Source of the DNA: Bradyrhizobium nanningense
GTDB lineage: Bacteria; Pseudomonadota; Alphaproteobacteria; Rhizobiales; Xanthobacteraceae
Direction: 5' to 3'
DNA: 53,597 bases
Assembly: GCF_004114535.1 (NCBI RefSeq)
Contig: NZ_LBJC01000075.1
Location: forward strand, 1 to 53,597
Shown: positions 26,695 through 35,726 of the stretch, in pieces
Position numbering within the stretch: position 1 is the stretch's first letter
How the letters are laid out: each line of letters begins with the position of its first letter
Position numbers and translations under genes: made by a program
The notes under the pieces: model-generated
Database searches by the model: none
Seen by the model: only the letters and a program-made list of their open reading frames with translations
Told to the model about the DNA's origin: nothing

Positions 26695-28428
26695 TCACTT
26701 CTCCGCCAGGTAAACCTCGCCCAGCAGCGAGGAGTTCGACCACGGCACCTGCTTGTTCTTCGTGCTCGACACCACCTCGGCCCGCACCCGCGTCAGCATC
26801 TGCTGCACCTCCAGCCCCGGCGTGCCGATATGGCGGGACAACGCGGCGGAGAACGGCGAATTTGCGCCCTCGCCGTCGAGCGCGACCTGGCCCGGCGCGG
26901 TGGCGAACGCGATCAGCGTACCTGCCCCCAGTGTCGCGCCGCTACCGAGGCTCGTTGGAGCTGCGAGACCGGAGGCGCCTTCGATGCCGCGATTGGTGCC
27001 GGCTGCCGCGACCTGCTGCGCCATCGGATTGTTGCGGCAAGCATCGAAGATCAGGATGTTGGTGCGCACCTGGTCGTCGAGGCCGGCCATGATCGTGTCC
27101 ATGTCGATCATCGCGTCCGTCATGTTTGCGCCCGGCTTGAGCGCGACGTCGACGGGGATGAGATAGTTGCGGCCGTCGACCTGGACGCCATGGCCGGCAT
27201 AATAGACCACCGCAACCTGCGCCCGGGCCGCCTCGCGCAGGAAGTCGCGCGTCATCTTCTGCATCGCGGCGCGATCGAGGTCGATGCCCTCCGACACCGT
27301 GAAGCCGATGTCGCGCAGGCTCCTGGCGACGGAACGTGCGTCGTTGGCCGGATTGGGCAGCGCTTTGACATGCGCATAGGCGCCGTTGCCGATGATCAGC
27401 GCCATGCGCGCGCCGCGAGCGGCCGGAGCGGGCGAGGCGGCTGGTGTCGCGCCGGTCTGCTGCGGGGAAGGAGCAGTCGCCGGCGGCGTTGTGGGTGAGG
27501 GCGCATCGCGCGGGATCGGCGCGCTCGCGTCCGTCACCAAAGACAGCCGCACCTTCGCGGTGGCCTGGTTGGCTTTGCTGCCGGCGTCGGACGCCATGAT
27601 CGCCAGCGTCGCATTATAGTCCTCGCGGGCGCGTGCGTAATCGCCCTTGGCCTCGTAGGCCAGCGCGCGATTTGTGTAGCCGGAAATCAGCACGCTGTTC
27701 GGCGGCGTCATGATATTGGCCGGCGGCTTTTCCTTGGCGAGCCGGATCGCCTCGCTGCCATCGGCGATGGCACGATCGAGATCGCCCTTGGCGCGCCAGA
27801 TCGCGGTGCGGTTGATCAGCGGCTGCGGCAGCGAAGGATCAAGCCGGATCGCCTGGTTGATGTCGGCGAGCGCACCGTCGAGCTCGCCGAGCGCCTGTTT
27901 CGAGATGCCGCGATTCTGGAACGAGAATGCCGATTTCGGATCGGCCTTGATCGCCATGTCGTAGTCGGCAATGGCCTTGGCGTAGTCGTGCTTGCCGCGC
28001 CAGGCGTTGCCGCGATTGTGGAAGATGGTGCCGCTGGGCGGTCCGAGCTTCAGTGCGTCGTCGAAATCATTGATCGCGATCTCGTAGTCGCCCTTGTCGT
28101 AATAGGCCGATCCCCTGAGATTGTAGGCCGCCTGGCTCGGCTGCAGCCGGATCGCTTCGGTGGCATCGGCGATGACCTTCGAATAGTCGCCCTTCTTGTT
28201 CCAGCCCACCGCGCGCCAGAAATGGATCGTCGCAAGCTGCTCGCCCCGAAATACCTTCAACGCGATGATCTTGTTGCAGGCATCGATCATCTTGTCCGCC
28301 GAGGTCGTGTCGGTGGTGCAGAGCGGCCCAAGCTGGTTGCGCGCCTGCGCCGCCGCGGGCGCGGACCACAGAATTGCGGCGAGCAGGCTGAGCGCGACGA
28401 GCAGGCGGCGCATGGCGAAAATCCCCAT
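26695..28428 (-). CDS. Exported TPR and caspase-like (peptidase C14) protein
   Basis: The 577-residue protein has a signal peptide (MRRLLVALSLLAAILWSAPAAAQA). Residues of about 65-290 carry some six TPR repeats with the usual GDYSKAIADYDxAI spacing. A Pro/Ala/Ser-rich linker spans 301-338, and a caspase-fold domain begins ARMALIIGNGAYAHV at about 340. Catalytic His413 (YYAGHGVQ) and Cys464 (DACRNNP) are both present, so it should be an active bacterial metacaspase-like cysteine peptidase with Arg/Lys-type specificity by family. An N-terminal signal implies periplasmic or secreted action. The target is unknown. It is a lone gene, divergent from the methyltransferase-like gene. Confidence 0.9.
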   Translation of the reverse strand: MGIFAMRRLLVALSLLAAILWSAPAAAQARNQLGPLCTTDTTSADKMIDACNKIIALKVFRGEQLATIHFWRAVGWNKKGDYSKVIADATEAIRLQPSQAAYNLRGSAYYDKGDYEIAINDFDDALKLGPPSGTIFHNRGNAWRGKHDYAKAIADYDMAIKADPKSAFSFQNRGISKQALGELDGALADINQAIRLDPSLPQPLINRTAIWRAKGDLDRAIADGSEAIRLAKEKPPANIMTPPNSVLISGYTNRALAYEAKGDYARAREDYNATLAIMASDAGSKANQATAKVRLSLVTDASAPIPRDAPSPTTPPATAPSPQQTGATPAASPAPAARGARMALIIGNGAYAHVKALPNPANDARSVARSLRDIGFTVSEGIDLDRAAMQKMTRDFLREAARAQVAVVYYAGHGVQVDGRNYLIPVDVALKPGANMTDAMIDMDTIMAGLDDQVRTNILIFDACRNNPMAQQVAAAGTNRGIEGASGLAAPTSLGSGATLGAGTLIAFATAPGQVALDGEGANSPFSAALSRHIGTPGLEVQQMLTRVRAEVVSSTKNKQVPWSNSSLLGEVYLAEK

Positions 28429-28527
28429 CCAGCGAAGAGCGCTTGTTTGTTGCTCAGGCTGGTGCGGGGGTTCATGGCCCGGTGGTGGTGGGAACGGACG
28501 GGAAATGTCTTGAGCCAGTATTCCCTT

Positions 28528-28575
28528 GGTGGGCAGATTTTGCTAAGAGGCGTGGGCCCAATCGTTCTGCCCACC
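28528..28575 (+). promoter_or_regulatory. Structured leader: 9-bp inverted repeat 11 bases before a start codon
   Basis: GGTGGGCAG (28528-28536) and CTGCCCACC (28567-28575) are perfectly complementary. The 30-base loop contains the 8-bp palindrome TGGGCCCA and a GCTAAGAGG stretch. No Shine-Dalgarno sequence lies between this structure and the ATG at 28587. It may be an operator, an attenuator-like leader or part of a structured RNA. Confidence 0.4.
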
Positions 28576-28586
28576 GCATCCCACTT

Positions 28587-29942
28587 ATGAAAAACGACGA
28601 AATCCTGAGCCAGATCACGGAGTTCTGCCGCAAGGCGGACATGGCGGAATCGACGTTCGGCCGGCGGGCGGTGAACGATGGGAAGCTGGTGCATCGTCTG
28701 CGCGAGGGCAAGCGCATCACCATCGACACGCTGGAGCGGATCCAGACCTATATGGCGGCGTCGATGGCCGGCGGTGTGCCGCCGCCGCGGGGACTTCAGG
28801 TGCCGCCCGAAAAGCGCGACCCGCGCGGCAATTTCCGCTTCTTCGAGAATCGTCAGAAATACCTGCTGTTCGTGCACACCTGCAGCGAAAAGCGGGTGAT
28901 CGCGGACAGGGTCGCGCTGGAGCTCGCCTCGATCCATCCGCGCCCACCGGCGCTGCGCCTGTTCGACGCCGGTGTCGGCGACGGCACGGTGCTGGCGCGG
29001 GTGCTGCGCGCAACGCACCAGCGCTATCCTCACATGCCGTTCTACGTCGCCGGCAAGGAGCTCAGTCTGGAGGATCTGCGCCTGACGCTGGAGAAGGTGC
29101 CGGACCGCATTTTCGAGCACCCGGCGTCGGTGTTCGTCTTCACCAACATGTTCTATTCGGAGGCGCCCTGGCTCACGCCGGCATCGCCCGCGGCGGCGGC
29201 TGCGACGGTCTGGCACGAGGTCCCGCTGCGGGGCGCCTCATCGGGCGAGTTCGAGCAGCAGATCGCCGAGCTCCGGCCATTCCTGGAGCAGAACTGGCGC
29301 GCCGCGATCAGCCCGCGCACGGCCATGCCGCTGTATGAACGGCCCGTCGTTCTGGTGCTGTATCGCGAGGATCACAGGTTCCTGCTGGATTCGACCATTC
29401 CGCGGCCGGGTCAGACCGAAGCCAATTTCGACCTCGTCATCGCGTCACAGCCGTACCGTGCCCTGTCCTCGGTCAACTTCCGGGCCAAGCGGATCATCGC
29501 ACCTCTGGCGCGGGCGCTTCGCCCGGGCGGGCGGCTGATCGGAATCCACTCCCACGGCCAGGATCCGGGCATGGAAATGATCCAGGCGATCTGGCCTGGA
29601 GAAAATCCTTTCGCGGTGAGCCGTCATGAGCTATTGCGCGCCGTTAAGTATGAACTCGGATCGGTGGGCCGCGACTTAAATTTTAATGCATATGCGGATA
29701 ACCGCTCGATCTTCAGGTATGATATGGAAGCGCTGCCCAACGAGGTGACCGGTACGATCGGAACCTCGACGGCCTTTGCAGCGTGGAATGCGGCGGTGTA
29801 TGTCGCTCAGATTGAGGACGACCGATTGACAGAAATGACTCAAAACGGCCGCACTCTGGATGCCGCCAGGGACGTGCTGCGAAAGTACAATGGGCTCTGG
29901 TTTCTCGACGAATCCTACGTCATCTCGCGCCGGCGTGATTGA
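28587..29942 (+). CDS. HTH-like N terminus with SAM-methyltransferase-like domain
   Basis: The 451-residue protein starts MKNDEILSQITEFCRKADM. The first 60 residues resemble a helix-turn-helix: AESTFGRRAVNDGKLVHRLREG followed by ITIDTLERIQTYM, as in DNA-binding modules of the Cro/XRE or Bacteriophage-repressor type. From about residue 75 the sequence has a class I SAM-binding start (ALRLFDAGVGDGTVLARVLR) and a later IIAPLARALRPGGRLIGIHSHG, the motif that follows the methyltransferase core. It is immediately upstream of metK (61-base gap) and ahcY. It could be a methyltransferase or a SAM-responsive regulator of the methyl cycle; I cannot decide. The frame upstream of this ATG is open but not protein-like. 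Confidence 0.75.
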   Translation: MKNDEILSQITEFCRKADMAESTFGRRAVNDGKLVHRLREGKRITIDTLERIQTYMAASMAGGVPPPRGLQVPPEKRDPRGNFRFFENRQKYLLFVHTCSEKRVIADRVALELASIHPRPPALRLFDAGVGDGTVLARVLRATHQRYPHMPFYVAGKELSLEDLRLTLEKVPDRIFEHPASVFVFTNMFYSEAPWLTPASPAAAAATVWHEVPLRGASSGEFEQQIAELRPFLEQNWRAAISPRTAMPLYERPVVLVLYREDHRFLLDSTIPRPGQTEANFDLVIASQPYRALSSVNFRAKRIIAPLARALRPGGRLIGIHSHGQDPGMEMIQAIWPGENPFAVSRHELLRAVKYELGSVGRDLNFNAYADNRSIFRYDMEALPNEVTGTIGTSTAFAAWNAAVYVAQIEDDRLTEMTQNGRTLDAARDVLRKYNGLWFLDESYVISRRRD

Positions 29943-29970
29943 CATCTCCATAGGTAAACATTGCAAACGC

Positions 29971-29997
29971 CCGCCGGCTTAGCGGCGGAACAAGGGG
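29971..29997 (+). promoter_or_regulatory. Hairpin directly before the metK ribosome binding site
   Basis: CCGCCGGC and GCGGCGG pair around a TTA loop with one bulge (29971-29988), and AAGGGG at 29992-29997 follows at once, before the ATG at 30004. The position fits translational control of metK. Nearby GGCGT/ACGCC could add a second stem. It does not fit a known SAM riboswitch consensus that I can recall. Confidence 0.3.
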
Positions 29998-30003
29998 TTA
30001 CTG

Positions 30004-31200
<1,197 letters not shown>

Positions 31201-31208
31201 TTCATTTG

Positions 31209-31300
31209 CGTCATTCCGGGGCGCCGCAACAGCGGCGACCCCGGAATCTCGAACTGCTGGATTCCAGGTTCGCGCGTTTCACGAGCGCCCCCGAATGACG
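31209..31300. repeat. Dispersed palindromic element, family B
   Basis: The ends CGTCATTCCGGGG and CCCCCGAATGACG are inverted repeats. The left half forms a hairpin (ATTCCGGGGCGCCGC with GCGGCGACCCCGGAAT). It fills the gap between metK and ahcY. Confidence 0.75.
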
Positions 31301-31323
31301 AGCTAAACAAACAGGAACACCCA

Positions 31324-32745
31324 ATGAACGCGAAGCCCGGCTTCACCGATTACATCGTCAAGGACATTTCGCTCGCCGATTTCGGCCGCAAGGAGCTCTC
31401 GCTCGCCGAGACCGAGATGCCCGGCCTGATGGCCACCCGCGAGGAGTATGGCCCGAAGCAGCCGCTGAAGGGCGCGCGTATCGCCGGCTCGCTGCACATG
31501 ACGATCCAGACCGGCGTGCTGATCGAGACCCTGGCGGCGCTCGGCGCCGACATTCGCTGGGTCTCCTGCAACATCTATTCGACGCAGGACCACGCTGCCG
31601 CCGCGATCGCGGCCGCCGGCATTCCCGTCTTCGCCGTCAAGGGCGAGACGCTCACCGAATATTGGGACTACACCGCAAAGCTGTTCGACTGGCACGGCGG
31701 CGGTCACCCGAACATGATCCTCGACGACGGCGGTGACGCCACCATGTACGTCCACCTCGGCCTGCGCGCCGAGAACGGCGACGCCGCCTTCCTCGACAAG
31801 CCCGGCTCCGAGGAAGAGGAAGTCTTCTTCGCGCTTCTGAAGAAGCAGCTCAAGGAGAAGCCGAAGGGCTACTTCGCCGGAATTGCCAAGAGCATCAAGG
31901 GCGTGTCCGAAGAGACCACCACGGGCGTGCATCGTCTCTACGACATGCAGAAGGCGGGCACGCTGCTGTGGCCGGCAATCAACGTCAACGACAGCGTCAC
32001 CAAGTCGAAATTCGACAATCTCTATGGCTGCCGCGAATCGCTGGTGGACGGCATCCGCCGCGGCACCGACGTCATGCTGTCGGGTAAGGTCGCGATGGTC
32101 GCCGGCTTCGGCGACGTCGGCAAGGGCTCGGCCGCCTCGCTGCGCCAGGCCGGCTGCCGCGTCATGGTGTCGGAAGTCGATCCGATCTGCGCGCTGCAGG
32201 CCGCGATGGAAGGCTACGAGGTCGTGACCATGGAAGACGCCGCGCCCCGCGCCGACATCTTCGTCACCGCGACCGGCAACAAGGACATCATCACCATCGA
32301 GCACATGCGCGCGATGAAGGATCGCGCCATTGTCTGCAACATCGGCCACTTCGACAACGAGATCCAGATCGCCTCGCTGCGTAATCTGAAGTGGACCAAC
32401 ATCAAGCCGCAGGTCGACGAGATCGAATTCCCCGACAAGCACCGCATCATCATGCTGTCGGAGGGCCGCCTCGTGAACCTCGGCAACGCGATGGGCCATC
32501 CGTCCTTCGTGATGTCGGCGTCCTTCACCAACCAGACGCTGGCGCAGATCGAGCTGTTCGCCAACAACAAAGACGGCAAGTACGAGAAGAAGGTCTACGT
32601 TCTGCCCAAGACGCTCGACGAGAAGGTCGCCCGCCTGCACCTCGCCAAGATCGGCGTCAAGCTCACCGAGCTGCGCAAGGACCAGGCCGACTACATCGGC
32701 GTGAAGCAGGAAGGTCCGTACAAGAGCGACCACTACCGCTACTGA
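31324..32745 (+). CDS. ahcY: S-adenosylhomocysteine hydrolase
   Basis: The 473-residue NAD-dependent enzyme splits SAH into homocysteine and adenosine, removing the product inhibitor of methyltransferases. The start DYIVKDISLADFGRKEL, SKFDNLYGCRESLVDGIRR, the NAD-binding GFGDVGKGSA and the C-terminal KSDHYRY, which reaches into the neighbouring subunit, are all present. An insertion of about 40 residues relative to the eukaryotic enzyme (around KPGSEEEEVFFALLKKQLKEKPKG) is typical of bacterial forms. AGGAA precedes the ATG. No SAH riboswitch was recognised upstream; the gap instead holds a dispersed palindrome. Confidence 0.97.
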   Translation: MNAKPGFTDYIVKDISLADFGRKELSLAETEMPGLMATREEYGPKQPLKGARIAGSLHMTIQTGVLIETLAALGADIRWVSCNIYSTQDHAAAAIAAAGIPVFAVKGETLTEYWDYTAKLFDWHGGGHPNMILDDGGDATMYVHLGLRAENGDAAFLDKPGSEEEEVFFALLKKQLKEKPKGYFAGIAKSIKGVSEETTTGVHRLYDMQKAGTLLWPAINVNDSVTKSKFDNLYGCRESLVDGIRRGTDVMLSGKVAMVAGFGDVGKGSAASLRQAGCRVMVSEVDPICALQAAMEGYEVVTMEDAAPRADIFVTATGNKDIITIEHMRAMKDRAIVCNIGHFDNEIQIASLRNLKWTNIKPQVDEIEFPDKHRIIMLSEGRLVNLGNAMGHPSFVMSASFTNQTLAQIELFANNKDGKYEKKVYVLPKTLDEKVARLHLAKIGVKLTELRKDQADYIGVKQEGPYKSDHYRY

Positions 32746-32770
32746 TCGGCCGATCACATCGATCTTCGAC

Positions 32771-32805
32771 GCGAAGCCCCGGAGCAATCCGGGGCTTCGC
32801 TATTT
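32771..32805 (+). terminator. Rho-independent terminator after ahcY
   Basis: GCGAAGCCCCGG and CCGGGGCTTCGC form a perfect 12-bp stem with an AGCAAT loop, followed by TATTT. It lies 26 bases after the ahcY stop and closes the metK-ahcY unit. Confidence 0.9.
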
Positions 32806-32904
32806 CGGCGCATGGAATTCAACTCGCTTTGCAGTTGCTGCACGGCTGATTGCCAATTGACGGCCAGCCGCACCGGGCGGACAATCCGCCCGGCGGAGGA
32901 AACC

Positions 32905-34365
32905 ATGCAACAAGAACATTTCGACGTCCTCATCGTCGGAGCCGGGCTATCCGGCATCGGCGCGGGCTATCATTTGCAGACCAAGTGCCCGGGCAAAAGC
33001 TACGTCATCCTGGAGGGGCGCGACTGCATCGGCGGCACCTGGGACCTATTCCGCTATCCCGGCATCCGTTCCGACAGCGACATGTTCACGCTCGGCTATT
33101 CCTTCAAGCCGTGGACCGATCCGAAGGCGATCGCCGACGGGCCGCAGATCCTGAACTATGTGCGCGAGACCGCCAGCGAGAACGGCATCGACAAGCACAT
33201 CCGCTTCCGCCATCGCGTCAAGCGCGCGGCGTGGTCGACGCCAGATGCGCGCTGGACCGTCGAGGTCGAGCGCATCACCGGCGAGGGCGCGACCGAGCTG
33301 GTGCGCTTCACCTGCAATTTCCTGTTCATGTGCTCGGGCTATTACAAATACGAGGCGGGCTACACGCCGGAGTTCAAGGGTGTGGCGGATTTCGCCGGCC
33401 GCATCGTCCATCCGCAGAAATGGACCGATGACATCGACTATGCGGGAAAACGCGTCGTCGTGATCGGCTCGGGCGCGACCGCGGTGACGCTGGTGCCGGA
33501 GCTCGCCAAGAAGGCGGCGCAGGTCACCATGCTGCAGCGTTCGCCGACCTATGTGGTGTCGCGGCCGGCGCAGGATCCCGTCGCCAACAAATTGCGCCGC
33601 AATCTGCCGGCGCGGTTGGCCTATCATTTGATCCGCTGGCGCAACGTGATGTGGGGGATGTTCTTCTTCCAGCTCAGCCGGCGCAGGCCGGACAAGGTGA
33701 AGAACCTGATCCTCGGTGGCGTGCGGATGGCGCTCGGCCCCGACTACGACGTCGCGACCCATTTCACGCCGCGCTACAATCCCTGGGATCAGCGGCTGTG
33801 CCTCGTGCCCGACGGCGACCTCTTCAAGGCGATCCGCGAGCAGCGCGCCAACGTCGTCACCAACGAGATCGATACGTTCACGCATGACGGCATCCGCCTG
33901 AAGGACGGCAGCGAGCTTGCGGCCGACATCATCGTGACGGCGACCGGCCTGGTGCTCCAGGTCGTCGGCGGCCTCGAGGTCAGTGTCGACGGCCACGCCG
34001 TCGATTTTGCCAAGACGCTGACCTACAAGGGCATGATGTATGCCGACGTGCCGAACATGGCCTCGGCCTTCGGCTACACCAACGCGTCCTGGACGCTGAA
34101 ATGCGATCTCACCTGCGAATATGTCTGCCGGCTCATCAACTACATGGATCGGCACAATTTCCGGCAATGCAAGCCGCACAATGACGATCCTGAAATCACC
34201 GCGCAGCCCTCGCTCGATTTCACCTCGGGCTACGTGCAGCGCTCGGTCGCAAAGATGCCGAAGCAGGGTTCGAAGCGGCCGTGGCGGCTGTACCAGAACT
34301 ACGCGCTCGACATCGTCTCGCTGCGTTTCGGCCGGATCGACGACGGCGTGATGCAGTATTCCTGA
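32905..34365 (+). CDS. Flavin-containing monooxygenase, Baeyer-Villiger type
   Basis: The 486-residue protein has the FAD-binding GAGLSG (residues 12-17), the NADPH-side motif GSGATA (188-193), and, between them, FAGRIVHPQKW at 163-173. This last segment fits the Baeyer-Villiger monooxygenase fingerprint FxGxxxHxxxW exactly. It should insert oxygen into ketones to give esters or lactones, or oxidise heteroatoms, using NADPH. The length is at the short end for this group, close to the EthA/AlmA-like branch. AGGAGG-like sequence eight bases upstream supports the ATG at 32905. It is a single gene bounded by the ahcY terminator; the substrate is unknown. Confidence 0.9.
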   Translation: MQQEHFDVLIVGAGLSGIGAGYHLQTKCPGKSYVILEGRDCIGGTWDLFRYPGIRSDSDMFTLGYSFKPWTDPKAIADGPQILNYVRETASENGIDKHIRFRHRVKRAAWSTPDARWTVEVERITGEGATELVRFTCNFLFMCSGYYKYEAGYTPEFKGVADFAGRIVHPQKWTDDIDYAGKRVVVIGSGATAVTLVPELAKKAAQVTMLQRSPTYVVSRPAQDPVANKLRRNLPARLAYHLIRWRNVMWGMFFFQLSRRRPDKVKNLILGGVRMALGPDYDVATHFTPRYNPWDQRLCLVPDGDLFKAIREQRANVVTNEIDTFTHDGIRLKDGSELAADIIVTATGLVLQVVGGLEVSVDGHAVDFAKTLTYKGMMYADVPNMASAFGYTNASWTLKCDLTCEYVCRLINYMDRHNFRQCKPHNDDPEITAQPSLDFTSGYVQRSVAKMPKQGSKRPWRLYQNYALDIVSLRFGRIDDGVMQYS

Positions 34366-34507
34366 TCCTGCTACGTAGGATACCGGAATGGCCTCGCGTT
34401 CGCTTGAGACGAATCGCGACTTGCGGTAGTATTTTTGCGCTGCAAGAAGTTTATTTCCGACAACGTCTGAGTTCCGCGTCGTTGCCGTCTTAAGGGGAGC
34501 GCGGGAC

Positions 34508-35170
34508 ATGTACGTCCTTGCCCTGGTCACGCAAAAAGGCGGAAGCGGCAAGAGTACGCTGTCCGTCGGACTGGCGGTGGCATCAATGCAGCGCGCGGAG
34601 CGTGTCGCTCTCATTGAGGCGGACGCTCAAGGTACGATCTCGAAATGGAAAGAGCGCCGCGAGAATCCCTATCCTCGCGTCGAGCGCGTTACCGATCCTG
34701 CCGAGATCGAACCGTTGATCGCGCGCCTGAGGGCCGAAGGCGTCTGGCTTGCCATCATCGACACAGCTGCCACGACCAACAGCCTGGCGATGCGCGTCAT
34801 CGCCTGCGCCGATCTCTGCCTCATCCCGGCACGCCCGAGCCCGGCCGATATCGAAGCTGCAATCCCTACACTGATCGCCATTCGCAGGCTCAACCGCCGA
34901 TTTGCCTTCATCCTCAATCAGACGCCGACGCGGGGGTGCCGGCTGAGCGAAGCTGCCACATCGCTAAGCTCGCTCGGCGTGCTTGCGCTCCCATTTATCG
35001 CGCAGCGTAACGATCACCAGGATGCGCTCGGAACAGGGTTGGGCGTGACGGAGTTCGCACCGGCGGGCAAAGCTTCGGACGAAATTGTCAGTTTGTGGGC
35101 CTGGATCGCGGCGCACTTGGCCGAGGAGTCGGACGATTATGGGAAAGGCGCGCTCAAAGCTGCCTGCTGA
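34508..35170 (+). CDS. ParA/MinD-type Walker ATPase
   Basis: The 220-residue ATPase has the deviant Walker A KGGSGKST at residues 10-17, with signature Lys10 and Lys15, an A' Asp at 39 (LIEADAQGT) and Walker B AIIDTAAT with Asp85. It lacks the N-terminal HTH of large plasmid ParA proteins and is of the size of ParF/McdA-like cargo-positioning ATPases, which dimerise on ATP and bind non-specific DNA. There is no ParB or parS-like site nearby. Instead its last 32 bases overlap the start of a phasin gene, so the partner is probably a storage-granule protein. The DNA-binding basic patch cannot be assigned confidently. Confidence 0.88.
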   Translation: MYVLALVTQKGGSGKSTLSVGLAVASMQRAERVALIEADAQGTISKWKERRENPYPRVERVTDPAEIEPLIARLRAEGVWLAIIDTAATTNSLAMRVIACADLCLIPARPSPADIEAAIPTLIAIRRLNRRFAFILNQTPTRGCRLSEAATSLSSLGVLALPFIAQRNDHQDALGTGLGVTEFAPAGKASDEIVSLWAWIAAHLAEESDDYGKGALKAAC

Positions 35171-35702
35171 CGTTGCACGCGCCGGGCGTCGCTCGCTGCT
35201 GGAACTGGCGGCGGAAGTGAGCCGTGCGGTCGACGAAGGCTTGGCCATGACGCCGGCTTCAGTCGCCGAAGCGGCCAGCGTCATCGTTGCAAGACCTGAA
35301 GCTCCGGGCAGTACCACCACTGATCTCATCGTGGACATGGCCAAGGAGTATCAAGCCCGCGCGTTGGACGGCATGAGCGCTACGCTCAACTACGCCAACG
35401 ACCTCGCAAAGTCACGGCTGGCTGGTGTGACATCTGGGACCAACGGAACCGCCGTCGCGGAAAGCGATGGCATCGACGCCATTGGAACGGTAGCCGAGTG
35501 TCGCACCGTCGTGCTCGAGCTGATGAAGGTCAATGCGGGAGCGACCTTGGAGTATGCGCGGGAGCTAGGCCGTGCAAAAACGCTGGCGGAGTTGGTTGAG
35601 TTGTCGGGCACGCATGCGCGAAAGCAATGTGAGTTGGTCCTGAAGCAAACCGAGTTGCTGAGGTCGCTTGCTCAAAGCATGACAAAGCCCGGTGCCGGGT
35701 GA
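35139..35702 (+). CDS. Phasin-family protein
   Basis: The 187-residue helical protein matches the phasin pattern: ATLEYARELGRAKTLAELVE followed by LSGTHARKQCELVLKQTELLRSLAQSM (residues 135-181), as in Phasin_2 proteins that coat polyhydroxyalkanoate granules. A second, weaker copy, ATLNYANDLAKSRL, lies at 81-94, so the protein seems to contain an internal repeat of the motif. The N-terminal 60 residues are variable and basic at the start. ATG at 35139 lies inside the end of the ParA gene, implying translational coupling. It may bind granule surfaces directly and serve as the ATPase's cargo adaptor; that is inference. Confidence 0.78.
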   Translation: MGKARSKLPADVARAGRRSLLELAAEVSRAVDEGLAMTPASVAEAASVIVARPEAPGSTTTDLIVDMAKEYQARALDGMSATLNYANDLAKSRLAGVTSGTNGTAVAESDGIDAIGTVAECRTVVLELMKVNAGATLEYARELGRAKTLAELVELSGTHARKQCELVLKQTELLRSLAQSMTKPGAG

Positions 35703-35726
35703 TGCCGCTCGCCTGCCATCACGCGC

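Noticed and set aside
29943..30003. SAM-II riboswitch upstream of metK
   Set aside because: TTGCAA followed by CGC resembles part of the motif, but the conserved AAA and GCTAAA parts and loop sizes do not fit, so it is listed only as a candidate hairpin.
31201..31323. SAH riboswitch upstream of ahcY
   Set aside because: The gap is filled by a dispersed palindrome; the conserved SAH-switch core is not seen.
31303..32787. Nearly 500-codon minus-strand frame opposite ahcY
   Set aside because: ahcY is unmistakable on the plus strand; the antisense frame shows only mirror-image composition.
33046..34614. Long minus-strand frame opposite the flavin monooxygenase
   Set aside because: The plus-strand product has clear FAD, NADPH and BVMO motifs; the antisense product has none.
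34508..35170. Plasmid-type parABS partition locus
   Set aside because: No ParB gene or repeated parS-like sites are present, and the partner gene is a phasin.
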